Counted from the first letter of the stretch, positions 7,109 to 14,874 are shown. The stretch is DNA of 21,334 nucleotides from DAOMOP01 sp035444405 (GCA_035444405.1 DAOMOP010000047.1:1-21334), one strand, 5' to 3'. The notes: a model not told the origin generated them from the sequence alone. Made by a program: numbers and translations.

Positions 7109-7888
7109 ATGCTGACTCACCCCCAGTTCGATCCTGTCGCGATCTCCATCGGCCCGATCTCGGTGCACTGGTACGGCCTGATGTACCTGGTCGCCTTCGT
7201 GCTGTTCATGGTACTCGGCCGCCTGCACGCGAAGCGCCGCCCCGAGCTCGGCTGGAGCGCCCAGGACATCGACGACCTGCTGCTGTACGGCATGCTCGGC
7301 GTCGTGATCGGCGGGCGCCTCGGTGAGGTGTTGTTCTTCCAGCCGGGCTACTACTTCCGCAACCCGCTCGAGATCTTCGCGATCTGGAAAGGCGGCATGA
7401 GCTTTCACGGCGGCTTCCTCGGCGTGCTCGTCGCGATGTGGCTGTACGGGCGCAGGCGCGGGCGCGGCTTCTGGCAGATCACCGACTTCATCGCGCCGCT
7501 GGTGCCGACCGGGCTCGCGGCCGGGCGCATCGGCAACTTCATCAACGGTGAGCTGTGGGGTCGTCCGGTCGGCATGGACCTGCCGTGGGCGATGGTGTTC
7601 CCGTGGGTCGACGCGGTGCCGCGCCACCCCTCGCAGCTCTACCAGGCAGCCGGCGAGGGCCTGCTGCTGTTCGTGATCCTGTGGATCTACGCGGCCAGGC
7701 CGCGTCCGCTCAAGGCCGTCTCGGCGCTGTTCCTGATCGGCTACGGCAGCTTGCGCTTCGTCGCCGAGTTCTTCCGCACGCCCGACCCGGGCATCTTCGG
7801 CACGCTCTCGCTCGGCCTGTCGACGGCGCAGTGGCTGTGCGTGCCGATGGTCGTCGCAGGCGGCTGGCTGCTGGCGCGGGCGCGCTGA
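7109..7888 (+). CDS. lgt: Prolipoprotein diacylglyceryl transferase Lgt
   Basis: Inner-membrane enzyme that transfers diacylglycerol from phosphatidylglycerol onto the lipobox cysteine of prolipoproteins, the first step of lipoprotein maturation. The product is 259 aa with about seven hydrophobic segments. The Lgt signature GRIGNFINGELWGRP is present; R140 and E148 correspond by position to essential R143 and E151 of E. coli Lgt. Also visible are the YGLMYL segment near residue 25, GGMSFHGGFLG with the conserved histidine, RHPSQLYQ, and LRFVAEFFR near the C terminus. The ATG at 7109 lacks a clear Shine-Dalgarno, and the close spacing to yceH (63 bases) suggests co-transcription. Length and motifs leave little doubt. 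Confidence 0.97.
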   Translation: MLTHPQFDPVAISIGPISVHWYGLMYLVAFVLFMVLGRLHAKRRPELGWSAQDIDDLLLYGMLGVVIGGRLGEVLFFQPGYYFRNPLEIFAIWKGGMSFHGGFLGVLVAMWLYGRRRGRGFWQITDFIAPLVPTGLAAGRIGNFINGELWGRPVGMDLPWAMVFPWVDAVPRHPSQLYQAAGEGLLLFVILWIYAARPRPLKAVSALFLIGYGSLRFVAEFFRTPDPGIFGTLSLGLSTAQWLCVPMVVAGGWLLARAR

Positions 7889-7892
7889 CACT

Positions 7893-7944
7893 CGCCGGTG
7901 CATGCCGGCGGTCGCCTCGGAACGCGTGCGCCATGCGCACGCGT
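7893..7944. repeat. Two inverted repeats downstream of lgt
   Basis: The first is CGCCGG (7893-7898) with CCGGCG (7905-7910) around a 6-base loop. The second is the perfect 10-base pair ACGCGTGCGC (7922-7931) and GCGCACGCGT (7935-7944) around CAT. Neither is followed by a T run. They may stop or stabilise the yceH-lgt transcript, or be protein sites for the next gene. Confidence 0.5.
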
Positions 7945-7958
7945 CGGCACGCCGCACG

Positions 7959-7996
7959 CATGTCGCCGTCGACATGTCCGTGGGATCGCGCATAAT
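7959..7996 (+). promoter_or_regulatory. Promoter and overlapping palindrome for the malonyl-CoA decarboxylase gene
   Basis: The -35 TCGACA (7969-7974) and -10 CATAAT (7991-7996) are 16 bases apart, each a 5/6 match to consensus. The predicted start lies about 36 bases ahead of the ATG. A perfect 7-base inverted repeat, CATGTCG (7959-7965) and CGACATG (7970-7976), covers the -35. That is where a repressor or activator site would be expected. Confidence 0.55.
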
Positions 7997-8038
7997 GGGC
8001 CGTACGCGACACGCTCCACGCACGCTCGGGAGAATCAC

Positions 8039-9418
8039 ATGACATCGGGACTGGTTGCGCGCAGTCTGTCCAAGGTCCGTGCCATCGTCGCCAGCGCCAC
8101 CGGCATCGGCGGCGAGAGCGGCGAAAAGCTGCAGGCGCGGCTGCGGCAGCAGCTGCAGGAATGCGCCGAAGGGCTGGGCGGCGAAGTGTCGACGCGCCAG
8201 CGTGCCGCCAGCCTCGCCCACACCTACCTCGAGCTCGACGACGCCGGACGCCATGCCTTCCTGCGCATGATCGCCCTCGAGTTCGGCCCCGACCCGGCGC
8301 GCATCGCCTCCGCCCACGAAGCCTATCAGGCCGCCGTCGGCACGCCGCAGCAGTGGGACGCCGAGGCGCAGCTGCGTGCGGCGATGCGCTCGTCGCGCAT
8401 CCGCATCCTGACGCAGTTCAACGCGATCCCGCAGGGCGTCAAGTTCCTCGTCGACCTGCGCACCGACCTGCTGCGCTTTCTCGACGAAGACGCCGAGCTC
8501 AAGGCGCTCGACCGCGAGCTCGAGGCGCGCCTGACCGCGTGGTTCGACGTCGGCTTTCTCGAGCTCGCGCGCCTGACGTGGAACTCGCCGGCGGCGCTGC
8601 TCGAGAAGATCGTCGAATACGAGGCCGTGCACGAGATCGCGTCATGGCGCGACCTCAAGAACCGGCTCGACTCGGACCGCCGCTGCTACGCCTTCTTCCA
8701 CCCGCGCATGCCGATGGAGCCGCTGATCTTCGTCGAGGTCGCGCTGCTCGAGGAACTCGCCGACAACGTGCAGAAACTGCTCGACGAGAATGCACCGGTG
8801 TTCGACGCGAACCGCGCGACCACCGCCATCTTCTACTCGATCAGCAACACCCAGGCAGGCCTGCGCGGTGTGTCGTTCGGCAACTTCCTGCTCAAGCGGG
8901 TCGTCGACGATCTCAAGCGGGACTTCCCGAAGCTGAAGACCTTCGCGACGCTGTCGCCGATTCCCGGCCTGGTGCGCTGGGCACGCCGCAACGCCGAGGC
9001 GGTCGAGGCCGGCTTCACCGCCGCCGACTGGAAGCGGCTCGCCGAAGCGGGCATCGATGGGCCCCAATCCGAGCGGCTGCGCACGCTGCTCGACGGCGAA
9101 CCGGGCTGGCCGGCGGACGCAATGCTCGCGAAGGCGCTGCGCGAACCGCTGATGAAGGCCACCGCGAGCTACCTGCTCGGCGCCAAGCGCGACGCCAAGC
9201 CGGTCGATCCGGTCGCCCGCTTTCACCTCGGCAATGGCGCCCGCATCGAGCGCGTGAACTGGCTCGCCGACACGTCCGACAAGGGCCTCGCCCAGTCCTG
9301 GGGCATCATGGTGAACTACCTGTACGACCCGGATCGCATCGAGGACAACGTCGAGACCTTCGCGCGCAGCGGCCAGATCGATGCCGCCTCGGCGGTACGG
9401 CGCCTGGCCGAGCGCTGA
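8039..9418 (+). CDS. Malonyl-CoA decarboxylase (MCD family)
   Basis: Converts malonyl-CoA to acetyl-CoA and CO2, either to assimilate malonate or to drain malonyl-CoA formed by side reactions. The 459-aa product fits bacterial MCD. The N-terminal half is the helical oligomerisation domain. The C-terminal half is the GNAT-like catalytic domain with HPRMPMEPLIFVEVALLE, then AIFYSISNTQAGLRGVSFG and KTFATLSPIPGL. The catalytic histidine is in ARFHLGNGARIERVNWLAD (H396), and the FYSIS serine pair (S267/S269) holds the partner residue. The ATG at 8039 has GGGAGA 6 bases upstream; the longer upstream reading is unlikely. No malonyl-CoA synthetase (matB) or malonate transporter is adjacent. Confidence 0.95.
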   Translation: MTSGLVARSLSKVRAIVASATGIGGESGEKLQARLRQQLQECAEGLGGEVSTRQRAASLAHTYLELDDAGRHAFLRMIALEFGPDPARIASAHEAYQAAVGTPQQWDAEAQLRAAMRSSRIRILTQFNAIPQGVKFLVDLRTDLLRFLDEDAELKALDRELEARLTAWFDVGFLELARLTWNSPAALLEKIVEYEAVHEIASWRDLKNRLDSDRRCYAFFHPRMPMEPLIFVEVALLEELADNVQKLLDENAPVFDANRATTAIFYSISNTQAGLRGVSFGNFLLKRVVDDLKRDFPKLKTFATLSPIPGLVRWARRNAEAVEAGFTAADWKRLAEAGIDGPQSERLRTLLDGEPGWPADAMLAKALREPLMKATASYLLGAKRDAKPVDPVARFHLGNGARIERVNWLADTSDKGLAQSWGIMVNYLYDPDRIEDNVETFARSGQIDAASAVRRLAER

Positions 9419-9447
9419 CACGGACACACCTGCAGCCAAGCGGTCCG

Positions 9448-9468
9448 CCCCCGGCTGCGCACCGGGGG
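9448..9468 (+). terminator. Weak hairpin downstream of malonyl-CoA decarboxylase
   Basis: A 7-bp stem CCCCCGG (9448-9454) and CCGGGGG (9462-9468) with a 7-base loop lies 30 bases after the stop. It lacks a T tract, so termination is only possible. The rest of 9419-9600 holds a TTTAACAT -10-like stretch near 9492 and no other feature I can support. Confidence 0.35.
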
Positions 9469-9600
9469 GACGTGCAGTCGCGCCGCGGCTGATTTAACAT
9501 GCATGCCCGACGACTCGACGCGCATGACGATCCGGTCGGGGCGTCGCATCGTTCGTGGGGCACCCATGAAGGCCACATCGGCCACCAACGGAGCCATCGC

Positions 9601-12069
9601 TTGAGACTGCCCTCTCCGCGAACCTCGATCCGCATTCGCCTGCTGCTCGCCAGCACCGTCGTCCAGATCGCCCTGCTCACGCTGCTGTTGCTCAACAGCG
9701 TGCGCCTGATGAGCGATGCGACCAGCGCAACGCTCGACACGCTGGTGAGCCAGAACGCGACCATGCTCCATGCGATGACCACCGCTTACGGCGAGCAGGG
9801 CCGTTACGACGTGCTGCAGGACGTGCTCGGCGAGCTGCTCGCCGAAGCCGACGAAGGCCTCGTCTATGTGCGCGTCGGCACGGCCGACCAGCGCGTGCTC
9901 GTGAGCGCCGGCGCGGTGCCGCAGCGGCCGCTGCCGGAGCTGGGCGGGGGCCCCCTCGCACCGGCCGGACTCACCCGCACGACCATCGCGGACGGCCGCT
10001 CGTTGCTGCATGTGCGCACCCCGCAACTGCTCGACGGCAACGAGATCGGCTTCCTGCAGTTCGGGGTTTCGGTCTCCGTGCTGGCGGCGGCACGCCAGGC
10101 GATCCTGCGCCAGGGCGGGGCCATCGCGGTTGCCGAAGTCGCACTCACCGTGCTGCTGCTGTCGCTGATCGGCTTTCTCCTCACGCGCAATCTCGGCCGC
10201 CTGCTCGACGGCAGCCGCGCGATCGCCGAGGGGCGGCTCGATCACCGCATCCCGGAGCGCGGTCACGACGAGCTGGCGCGCCTGGCGCGGCGCTTCAACG
10301 TCATGGCGACTACCCTGCAGGCGCGCATCGGCGAGCTCGAGGACACGGCCCGGCGCCTTCATGTGAGCGAGGAGCGCTACGCGCTCGCGATGCGCGGCGC
10401 CAACGACGGGCTGTGGGACTGGGACATCGAACACGGCTCGATCTTCGTCTCGCCGCGCTTTCGCGAGATCGCCGCACTGCCCGCCGACGTCGCGACGATC
10501 ACGCCATCGACGCTGCTCGCACTGGTCCACCGCGACGACGCGAGCACGTATCGCAACAAGCTCGTCGAACACCTGAAAGGGCTCAGCAAGCAGTTCGAGG
10601 CGCAGATCCGTATCGGCGACCCGACGGGCGAGCCGCGCTGGATCCTCGCTCGCGGCGTCGCCGTGCGTGGCCCCGACGGGCGTGCCTGCCGGATGGCCGG
10701 CTCGATCAGCGACATCCACCAGCGCCGGCGCGCCGAGCAGCAGCTGCTGCACGATGCCCTGCACGACCGGCTGACCGGCCTGCCGAACCGCGCGCTGCTG
10801 ATCGAGCACGTCGTCAGTGCGCTGGGGCGCCAGCACCGCAACGCCGCCGCGCGCTTCGCCGTGCTGAGCATCAATCTGCAGCGCTTTCACGTCATCAACG
10901 ACAGCCTCGGCCACGCCGCCGGCGACGAGTTGCTGCGATGCGTGACCGAGCGCCTGGGCACCGCGATTCGCGACGGCGACGTCGCCGCGCGCGTGGGCGG
11001 CGACCAGTTCGCGATCCTCGCCAACGGCATCGGCTGCGCCGACGAGGCGGTGCGCGCCGCCGAGCGCCTGAAGGAGGCGCTCGGCCGCAGCGTGACGATC
11101 TGCGGGCACGAGTTCTATCCCAAGATCTACATCGGCGTTGCCCTCAGCGACGGCCGCCACACCGACGCCGAGGCGCTGCTGCGCGACTCGGACAACGCGC
11201 TGCACCAGGCCAAGCTCTCCGGCGACGGCAGCGTCGCCGTGTTTCACGCCTCGATGCATGCGCGCACGCTGGCCTCGGTCAAGCTCGAGGCCGAGCTGCG
11301 CACGGCGATCCGCAATCGCGACCTGATCGCCTACTACCAGCCGATCGTGACGCTCGCGGACCGGCGCATTGCCAGCTTCGAGGCGCTCGCGCGCTGGCCG
11401 CACCCGCAGCGCGGGCTGCTGCCGCCGTTCGAGTTCATCATGCTGAGCGAGTCGCTCGGGCTGATCCACGAGCTCGGACTGCAGATGCTCGACCACGCGT
11501 GCACGACACTGCTGCGCTGGCAGGCCCGCGCCGGTGGCGGCCGCGTGCCGCCGGTGAGCATCAACCTGTCGGCGCGGCAGCTCGCCGAGCCGGAGCTTGC
11601 CGCGCAAGTCGTCGCACGCATCGAGCGGCACGGCGTGGATCCGGCACTGCTGCGCTTCGAAGTGACCGAAAGCCTGCTCGCCGACGCCAACGGTCCGGCC
11701 TCGGCGACGCTGAAGCGTTTTCGCGACAGCGGCATCGCGGTGCTGATCGACGATTTCGGCACCGGGTACTCGGCGCTCAGCTACCTGCACACGATCCCGT
11801 GCGACGTGCTGAAGTTCGACGGTTCGTTCATCCGCACCATCTCGACCGATGCGCGCCTGCAGGCCATCGTCCGCAGCACCATCGGGCTCGCCCACGAGCT
11901 CGGCATGAGCGTCGTCGCCGAATGCATCGAGGACGAACGGCAAGCGAGCCTGCTGCACGGCTTCGGCTGCGACCACGGTCAGGGCTACCTTTTCGGCCGG
12001 CCGATGCATGCCGACGACGCCGAAGCGCTGCTGTTCGAATCGTCCGCGCCGCGACAGGCCTCCGCATGA
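9601..12069 (+). CDS. Membrane sensor with HAMP, PAS, GGDEF (degenerate) and EAL domains
   Basis: Predicted c-di-GMP signalling protein, 822 aa from the TTG at 9601. Order: membrane segment at about 9-33, periplasmic sensor at about 34-170, second membrane segment at about 173-197, and HAMP. Then come PAS (258-374), GGDEF (384-547) and EAL (564-810). The GGDEF site reads RVGGDQF, with Q469 replacing the metal-binding glutamate, so cyclase activity is doubtful. The EAL site looks complete: YYQPIV, FEALARW (E594), INLSARQL, FEVTES, IDDFGTG, LKFD, VVAE and GQGYLFGRP. The net prediction is a c-di-GMP phosphodiesterase. I prefer the TTG, with GGAG 8 bases upstream, since the protein then starts just before the membrane helix. 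An ATG at 9499 gives 856 aa with an untypical extension. Its stop overlaps the porin ATG. Confidence 0.93.
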   Translation: MRLPSPRTSIRIRLLLASTVVQIALLTLLLLNSVRLMSDATSATLDTLVSQNATMLHAMTTAYGEQGRYDVLQDVLGELLAEADEGLVYVRVGTADQRVLVSAGAVPQRPLPELGGGPLAPAGLTRTTIADGRSLLHVRTPQLLDGNEIGFLQFGVSVSVLAAARQAILRQGGAIAVAEVALTVLLLSLIGFLLTRNLGRLLDGSRAIAEGRLDHRIPERGHDELARLARRFNVMATTLQARIGELEDTARRLHVSEERYALAMRGANDGLWDWDIEHGSIFVSPRFREIAALPADVATITPSTLLALVHRDDASTYRNKLVEHLKGLSKQFEAQIRIGDPTGEPRWILARGVAVRGPDGRACRMAGSISDIHQRRRAEQQLLHDALHDRLTGLPNRALLIEHVVSALGRQHRNAAARFAVLSINLQRFHVINDSLGHAAGDELLRCVTERLGTAIRDGDVAARVGGDQFAILANGIGCADEAVRAAERLKEALGRSVTICGHEFYPKIYIGVALSDGRHTDAEALLRDSDNALHQAKLSGDGSVAVFHASMHARTLASVKLEAELRTAIRNRDLIAYYQPIVTLADRRIASFEALARWPHPQRGLLPPFEFIMLSESLGLIHELGLQMLDHACTTLLRWQARAGGGRVPPVSINLSARQLAEPELAAQVVARIERHGVDPALLRFEVTESLLADANGPASATLKRFRDSGIAVLIDDFGTGYSALSYLHTIPCDVLKFDGSFIRTISTDARLQAIVRSTIGLAHELGMSVVAECIEDERQASLLHGFGCDHGQGYLFGRPMHADDAEALLFESSAPRQASA

Positions 12070-13265
12070 TGGCGACGCATCGGTGGCCGCATTGCCTCGT
12101 CGGCGCGCTCTTCGCCTTGGTCGCCGCGACCGCCGCGGCCGACCACGCGGGACTGCACGTATCCGGATTCGGCACCGTCGGCGCCGTGTGGCTGGACGAC
12201 CGCGAGGTCTTCTTCAACCACCCGGCCGCACCGCGCGGCGACGCCAGCCGCCCGGACTTCGGCGCCGACAGCGTACTGGGCGTGCAAGGCGCGTTCGATC
12301 TCGGCGAGCGCACCGACGTCATCGTGCAGCTGGTCGCCGCCGAGGACTATCGCGGCCGTTACGCGCCGCGGATGAGCTGGGCGTACCTGCGTCACCATCT
12401 CTCGCCGCGCATCACCGTGCGCGCCGGGCGGCTGCGCGCGCCGTTCTTCATGCTGTCCGATGGGCTGCAGGTCAATTACGTCCATCCGTGGGTGCGCCCG
12501 CCGGTCGAGGTGTATGGCCTCAATCCGTTCAACGATGCCGAAGGCGTCGACCTGCTCTTCCGGCGCCGCGTCGGCACGGTCGACGTCGAGCTGCAGCCGC
12601 ACTATCTCGAGCGCGGCCACATGCGTTTTCCGGATGGCGATGCGCGGCTGCGGCGCTACCTCGGCGTCAAGGTCAATATCGCCTACGCCGCGCTGAACGT
12701 GCAGTTCGGGCACGGAGCGGGCCGTCTCGCCGTCGACTACGGCGATCCGCTGTTCGAGTTCGCCCGCAACGGCCTGCTCGCCGCCGGCGCCCCGCGCCAG
12801 GCCGCCCGTCTGGCCGGCCGTGGCGGGCGCGCGCGCTTCGATTCGATCGGATTCGAGTGGGACGACGGCACGCTGCAGCTGATCGGCGAGTACGCGCGTC
12901 GCAGGGCCGACCGCTTCGTCACCAGCGCCCATGGCTGGCACCTGACGGCGGCCTACCGCCTCGGCGCGTTCGCACCATTCGCCACGCTCGCCCGCCAGCG
13001 CCCCGTTCGCAGCATCGCCCCCCGGTCGCTCGGCACACCTGCGCTCGACGCCTACCTCGACTCGCGCAGCCAGGCGCAGAAGAGCGTGTCGCTGGGCGTT
13101 CGCTGGGACGTCGCGCCCGGTGCCGCCCTCAAGGCCCAGTGGACGCGAACGCACATCGACCGCGACGCCTGGGGCGCATTCTTCCCGCAGGGCAGTCCGC
13201 TGACCGGCAGCCCCGCGGGCCGGCGCGTCGACATGCTCGGCATGTCGCTCGACTTCGTGTTCTGA
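12066..13265 (+). CDS. Porin-like outer-membrane beta-barrel protein
   Basis: A 399-aa protein with a signal peptide (hydrophobic core LVGALFALVAATAAA, cleavage near residue 25). Alternating-polarity strands rich in aromatic girdle residues follow, and it ends in phenylalanine (LDFVF), the usual last residue of outer-membrane barrels recognised by BamA. Early motifs GFGTVGAVW, VLGVQGAFDL and VRAGRLRAPF resemble trimeric porins, and NPFNDAEGVDLLF resembles conserved porin constriction/strand regions. I do not recognise a specific substrate. The ATGA overlap with the GGDEF-EAL stop and the 5-base gap to the next gene place it in the middle of a three-gene operon. That suggests it supplies the ligand sensed by its neighbours, which is an inference. 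A second ATG at 12069 is equally possible. Confidence 0.85.
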   Translation: MMATHRWPHCLVGALFALVAATAAADHAGLHVSGFGTVGAVWLDDREVFFNHPAAPRGDASRPDFGADSVLGVQGAFDLGERTDVIVQLVAAEDYRGRYAPRMSWAYLRHHLSPRITVRAGRLRAPFFMLSDGLQVNYVHPWVRPPVEVYGLNPFNDAEGVDLLFRRRVGTVDVELQPHYLERGHMRFPDGDARLRRYLGVKVNIAYAALNVQFGHGAGRLAVDYGDPLFEFARNGLLAAGAPRQAARLAGRGGRARFDSIGFEWDDGTLQLIGEYARRRADRFVTSAHGWHLTAAYRLGAFAPFATLARQRPVRSIAPRSLGTPALDAYLDSRSQAQKSVSLGVRWDVAPGAALKAQWTRTHIDRDAWGAFFPQGSPLTGSPAGRRVDMLGMSLDFVF

Positions 13266-13270
13266 GTCCG

Positions 13271-13696
13271 ATGCGCCTGCTGTGCCTGCGCATCGTGCTC
13301 GTCGTCCTCGGCCTCGTGCTGGCCGGCGCTGCGGCCGCCGAGCTCGTCCTCGTGACCGACGCCGACGGCGCGATCAAAGCCGTCAGCCGCGAGGAGGCCG
13401 AGCAGCTCTATCTCGGCCGCCTCAGCGCCCTCAAGGACGGCACCGCGGTGCGCCTGCTCGACCTGCCGCCCGGTCCGGCGCGCGACGCCTTCTACCTCGA
13501 GCTGACCGGCAAGAACGCGACGCAGGTGCGCGCCTACTGGTCACGCATGGTGTTCACGGGAAGGGCCCGGCCGCCGCGCGAGGTCGCCGGGCCCGCTGCG
13601 CTGCGTGCCGCGCTGCGCTCGGATCCGCATCTGATCGGCTACCTGCCGGGACACGAGCTCGTACCCGGCCTGCGCGTGCTGCTGCGCCTGCCCTGA
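13271..13696 (+). CDS. Small PstS-like periplasmic binding-domain protein
   Basis: A 141-aa exported protein with signal peptide 1-23 (LVLAGAAAA before ELVLV). The rest resembles one lobe of phosphate-type periplasmic binding proteins: EEAEQLYLGRLSALKDG, then VRLLDLPPGPARDAFY, the YWSRMVFTGRARPP motif typical of PstS-like proteins, and LIGYLP. It is too short for a full two-lobe binding protein, which is usual for this stand-alone subfamily. No ABC permease or ATPase is nearby, so uptake is unlikely. Linkage to a membrane GGDEF-EAL sensor and a porin instead suggests a periplasmic sensing partner. The ATG at 13271 comes 5 bases after the porin stop. The ligand is unknown; phosphate is only a family-based guess. 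Confidence 0.85.
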   Translation: MRLLCLRIVLVVLGLVLAGAAAAELVLVTDADGAIKAVSREEAEQLYLGRLSALKDGTAVRLLDLPPGPARDAFYLELTGKNATQVRAYWSRMVFTGRARPPREVAGPAALRAALRSDPHLIGYLPGHELVPGLRVLLRLP

Positions 13697-13729
13697 CGCG
13701 ACTGCGCGCAAGCTGTGTCGGGCTGCCGC

Positions 13730-13745
13730 ACCGGGCGGTCGCCCG
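13730..13745. terminator. Small hairpin between convergent genes
   Basis: Complementary arms CCGGGCG (13730-13736) and CGCCCGG (13739-13745) are separated by only 2 bases, so the outer 6 pairs would form. It lies between the PstS-like gene and the convergent hydrolase gene. No T tract is present, so this is a weak terminator candidate. Confidence 0.3.
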
Positions 13746-13781
13746 GCTCGTCCCCCTCGCCGCGCCGCGCACCATGTCGGC

Positions 13782-14504
13782 TCAGGCTGCCACGACATCC
13801 AGCGTCAGGGTGCCGACGCCTTCGATGACGGCGTGCAGGCGGTCGCCCACGGCGACCGCAGCGACGCCCTCCGGCGTGCCGGTAAAGACCAGATCGCCGG
13901 GCTGCAGGCGGAAGTAGCGCGACAGGAAGGCGATCATCTCCGGTACCGACCACACCATGTCGGCCAGATCGCCGCGCTGGCGCACCACGCCGTTGACCTC
14001 GAGCCGGATCTCGCCCTGGGTCGGCACGTGGCAGGCAGCCGGGCTGATCTCGGAGATCGGCGCCGAGGCATCGAAGGCCTTGGCGATGTCCCAGGGGCGG
14101 CCGGCCGCCTTGGCCTCGGCCTGCAGATCGCGGCGCGTCATGTCGAGGCCGACCGCGTAGCCCCAGATGCAGTCGCGCGCCTGCTCCGGCGTCAGCGCCG
14201 CACCGCCCGCGCCGAGCGCGACGACGAGCTCGACTTCGTGGTGCACCTCCCGCGTGCCCGGCGGATAGGGAAAGCGGCCGTGCTCGCCCGCCTTCACCGC
14301 GAGCACGGCATCGCCCGGCTTCGTGAAGAAGAACGGCGCCTCGCGCGACGGGTCACCGCCCATCTCGCGAGCGTGCGCCGCGTAGTTGCGCGCCACGCAG
14401 AAGATCCGCCGGACCGGGAACAATCCGCCGCCCTGCACGGGCACTGCCGGCGGGACCGGCGCCTCGATGACGTATGGATCTCCGGGAACGTTCTCGATGC
14501 TCAT
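13782..14504 (-). CDS. Fumarylacetoacetate hydrolase family protein (fumarylpyruvate hydrolase-like)
   Basis: A 240-aa FAH-superfamily enzyme. Such enzymes hydrolyse or decarboxylate acylpyruvates in aromatic or amino-acid breakdown. FPVRRIFCVARNYAAHAREMG and PFFFTKPGDAV are the substrate-side signatures. The metal site reads HHEVEL with E90 and E92 and a later D121 (GLDMTRRDLQ), matching the Glu-Glu-Asp triad of the family. LVFTGTPEGVAAV near the C terminus is also diagnostic. The overall pattern is closest to fumarylpyruvate hydrolases of the gentisate route, but no dioxygenase or isomerase gene is adjacent. Oxaloacetate tautomerase/decarboxylase-type members of the family cannot be excluded. 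The ATG at 14504 has an excellent GAGGAGG Shine-Dalgarno 7 bases upstream. Confidence 0.92.
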   Translation of the reverse strand: MSIENVPGDPYVIEAPVPPAVPVQGGGLFPVRRIFCVARNYAAHAREMGGDPSREAPFFFTKPGDAVLAVKAGEHGRFPYPPGTREVHHEVELVVALGAGGAALTPEQARDCIWGYAVGLDMTRRDLQAEAKAAGRPWDIAKAFDASAPISEISPAACHVPTQGEIRLEVNGVVRQRGDLADMVWSVPEMIAFLSRYFRLQPGDLVFTGTPEGVAAVAVGDRLHAVIEGVGTLTLDVVAA

Positions 14505-14563
14505 CTCATCCTCCTCGATTACCGGTTCACGCTCGCACGGACAAAGAAATTGGCCTCGAGGGC

Positions 14564-14592
14564 TTGACCGGACATGAAGACTCGGTTTTAAT
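14564..14592 (+). promoter_or_regulatory. Sigma70 promoter of the hemP iron cluster
   Basis: TTGACC (14564-14569) and TTTAAT (14587-14592) are each 5/6 matches and are separated by the ideal 17 bases. Transcription would start at about 14599, some 26 bases before the hemP ATG. Confidence 0.7.
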
Positions 14593-14608
14593 AAGAACCG
14601 TTTTCATT
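14590..14608. promoter_or_regulatory. Candidate Fur box
   Basis: The 19-mer AATAAGAACCGTTTTCATT is a near-palindrome: arms AATAAGAAC and GTTTTCATT match as inverted repeats at 7 of 9 positions around a central C. It has the AT-rich 7-1-7 layout of Fur sites. It overlaps the -10 and the predicted transcription start, an ideal place for iron-dependent repression of hemP and the genes after it. Confidence 0.65.
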
Positions 14609-14624
14609 TGCATTAGTGTCAGCG

Positions 14625-14831
14625 ATGAACGAGCGACGCCACGGCACGGACCAGACGCCCCCTTCCATCCACGCAGCGCCGGCGGATGTGCGGGGACATG
14701 ATCGCATCGACGCGCGGGCCTTGTGCAGCACGAGTTTACTGAATGGGCGCACGAGTGTCGCGATCGATCACGAGGGCACTCGCTATGTGCTGCGCGCGAC
14801 GCGCACCGGCAAGCTCATCCTGACCAAATGA
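14625..14831 (+). CDS. hemP: Hemin uptake protein HemP/HmuP
   Basis: Small 68-aa protein of the HemP/HmuP family, which promotes heme uptake; some members act as regulators of heme receptor genes. The conserved C-terminal core is clear: DARALCSTSLLNGRTSVAI, then YVLRATRTGKLILTK, ending exactly in the family's KLILTK terminus. The N-terminal half is variable and polar. The ATG at 14625 was chosen; an in-frame GTG at 14616 is possible, and neither has a good Shine-Dalgarno. The gene sits directly under the Fur-box promoter. bfd starts 43 bases downstream, so both are probably made when iron is scarce. Confidence 0.9.
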   Translation: MNERRHGTDQTPPSIHAAPADVRGHDRIDARALCSTSLLNGRTSVAIDHEGTRYVLRATRTGKLILTK

Positions 14832-14874
14832 ATCGGGCGAGGCGCCCGCACCAGCTTCTTCGAGAGGATTCCCG

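Noticed and set aside
6824..8632. 602-codon minus-strand frame over yceH, lgt and malonyl-CoA decarboxylase
   Set aside because: It crosses three recognised genes and is Arg/Glu/His-rich without motifs.
9499..9600. ATG start giving the GGDEF-EAL protein 34 extra residues
   Set aside because: The extension is polar and His-rich, has no Shine-Dalgarno and directly abuts a -10-like stretch. The TTG at 9601 fits better, though this is not certain.
9316..12009. 897-codon open frame opposite the GGDEF-EAL gene
   Set aside because: The sense strand carries five recognisable domains. The antisense product has no motif and is a consequence of GC-rich third positions.
10413..13265. 950-codon frame starting inside the GGDEF-EAL gene
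   Set aside because: The first part is an out-of-frame shadow. Only the part from 12066 is the porin-like protein.
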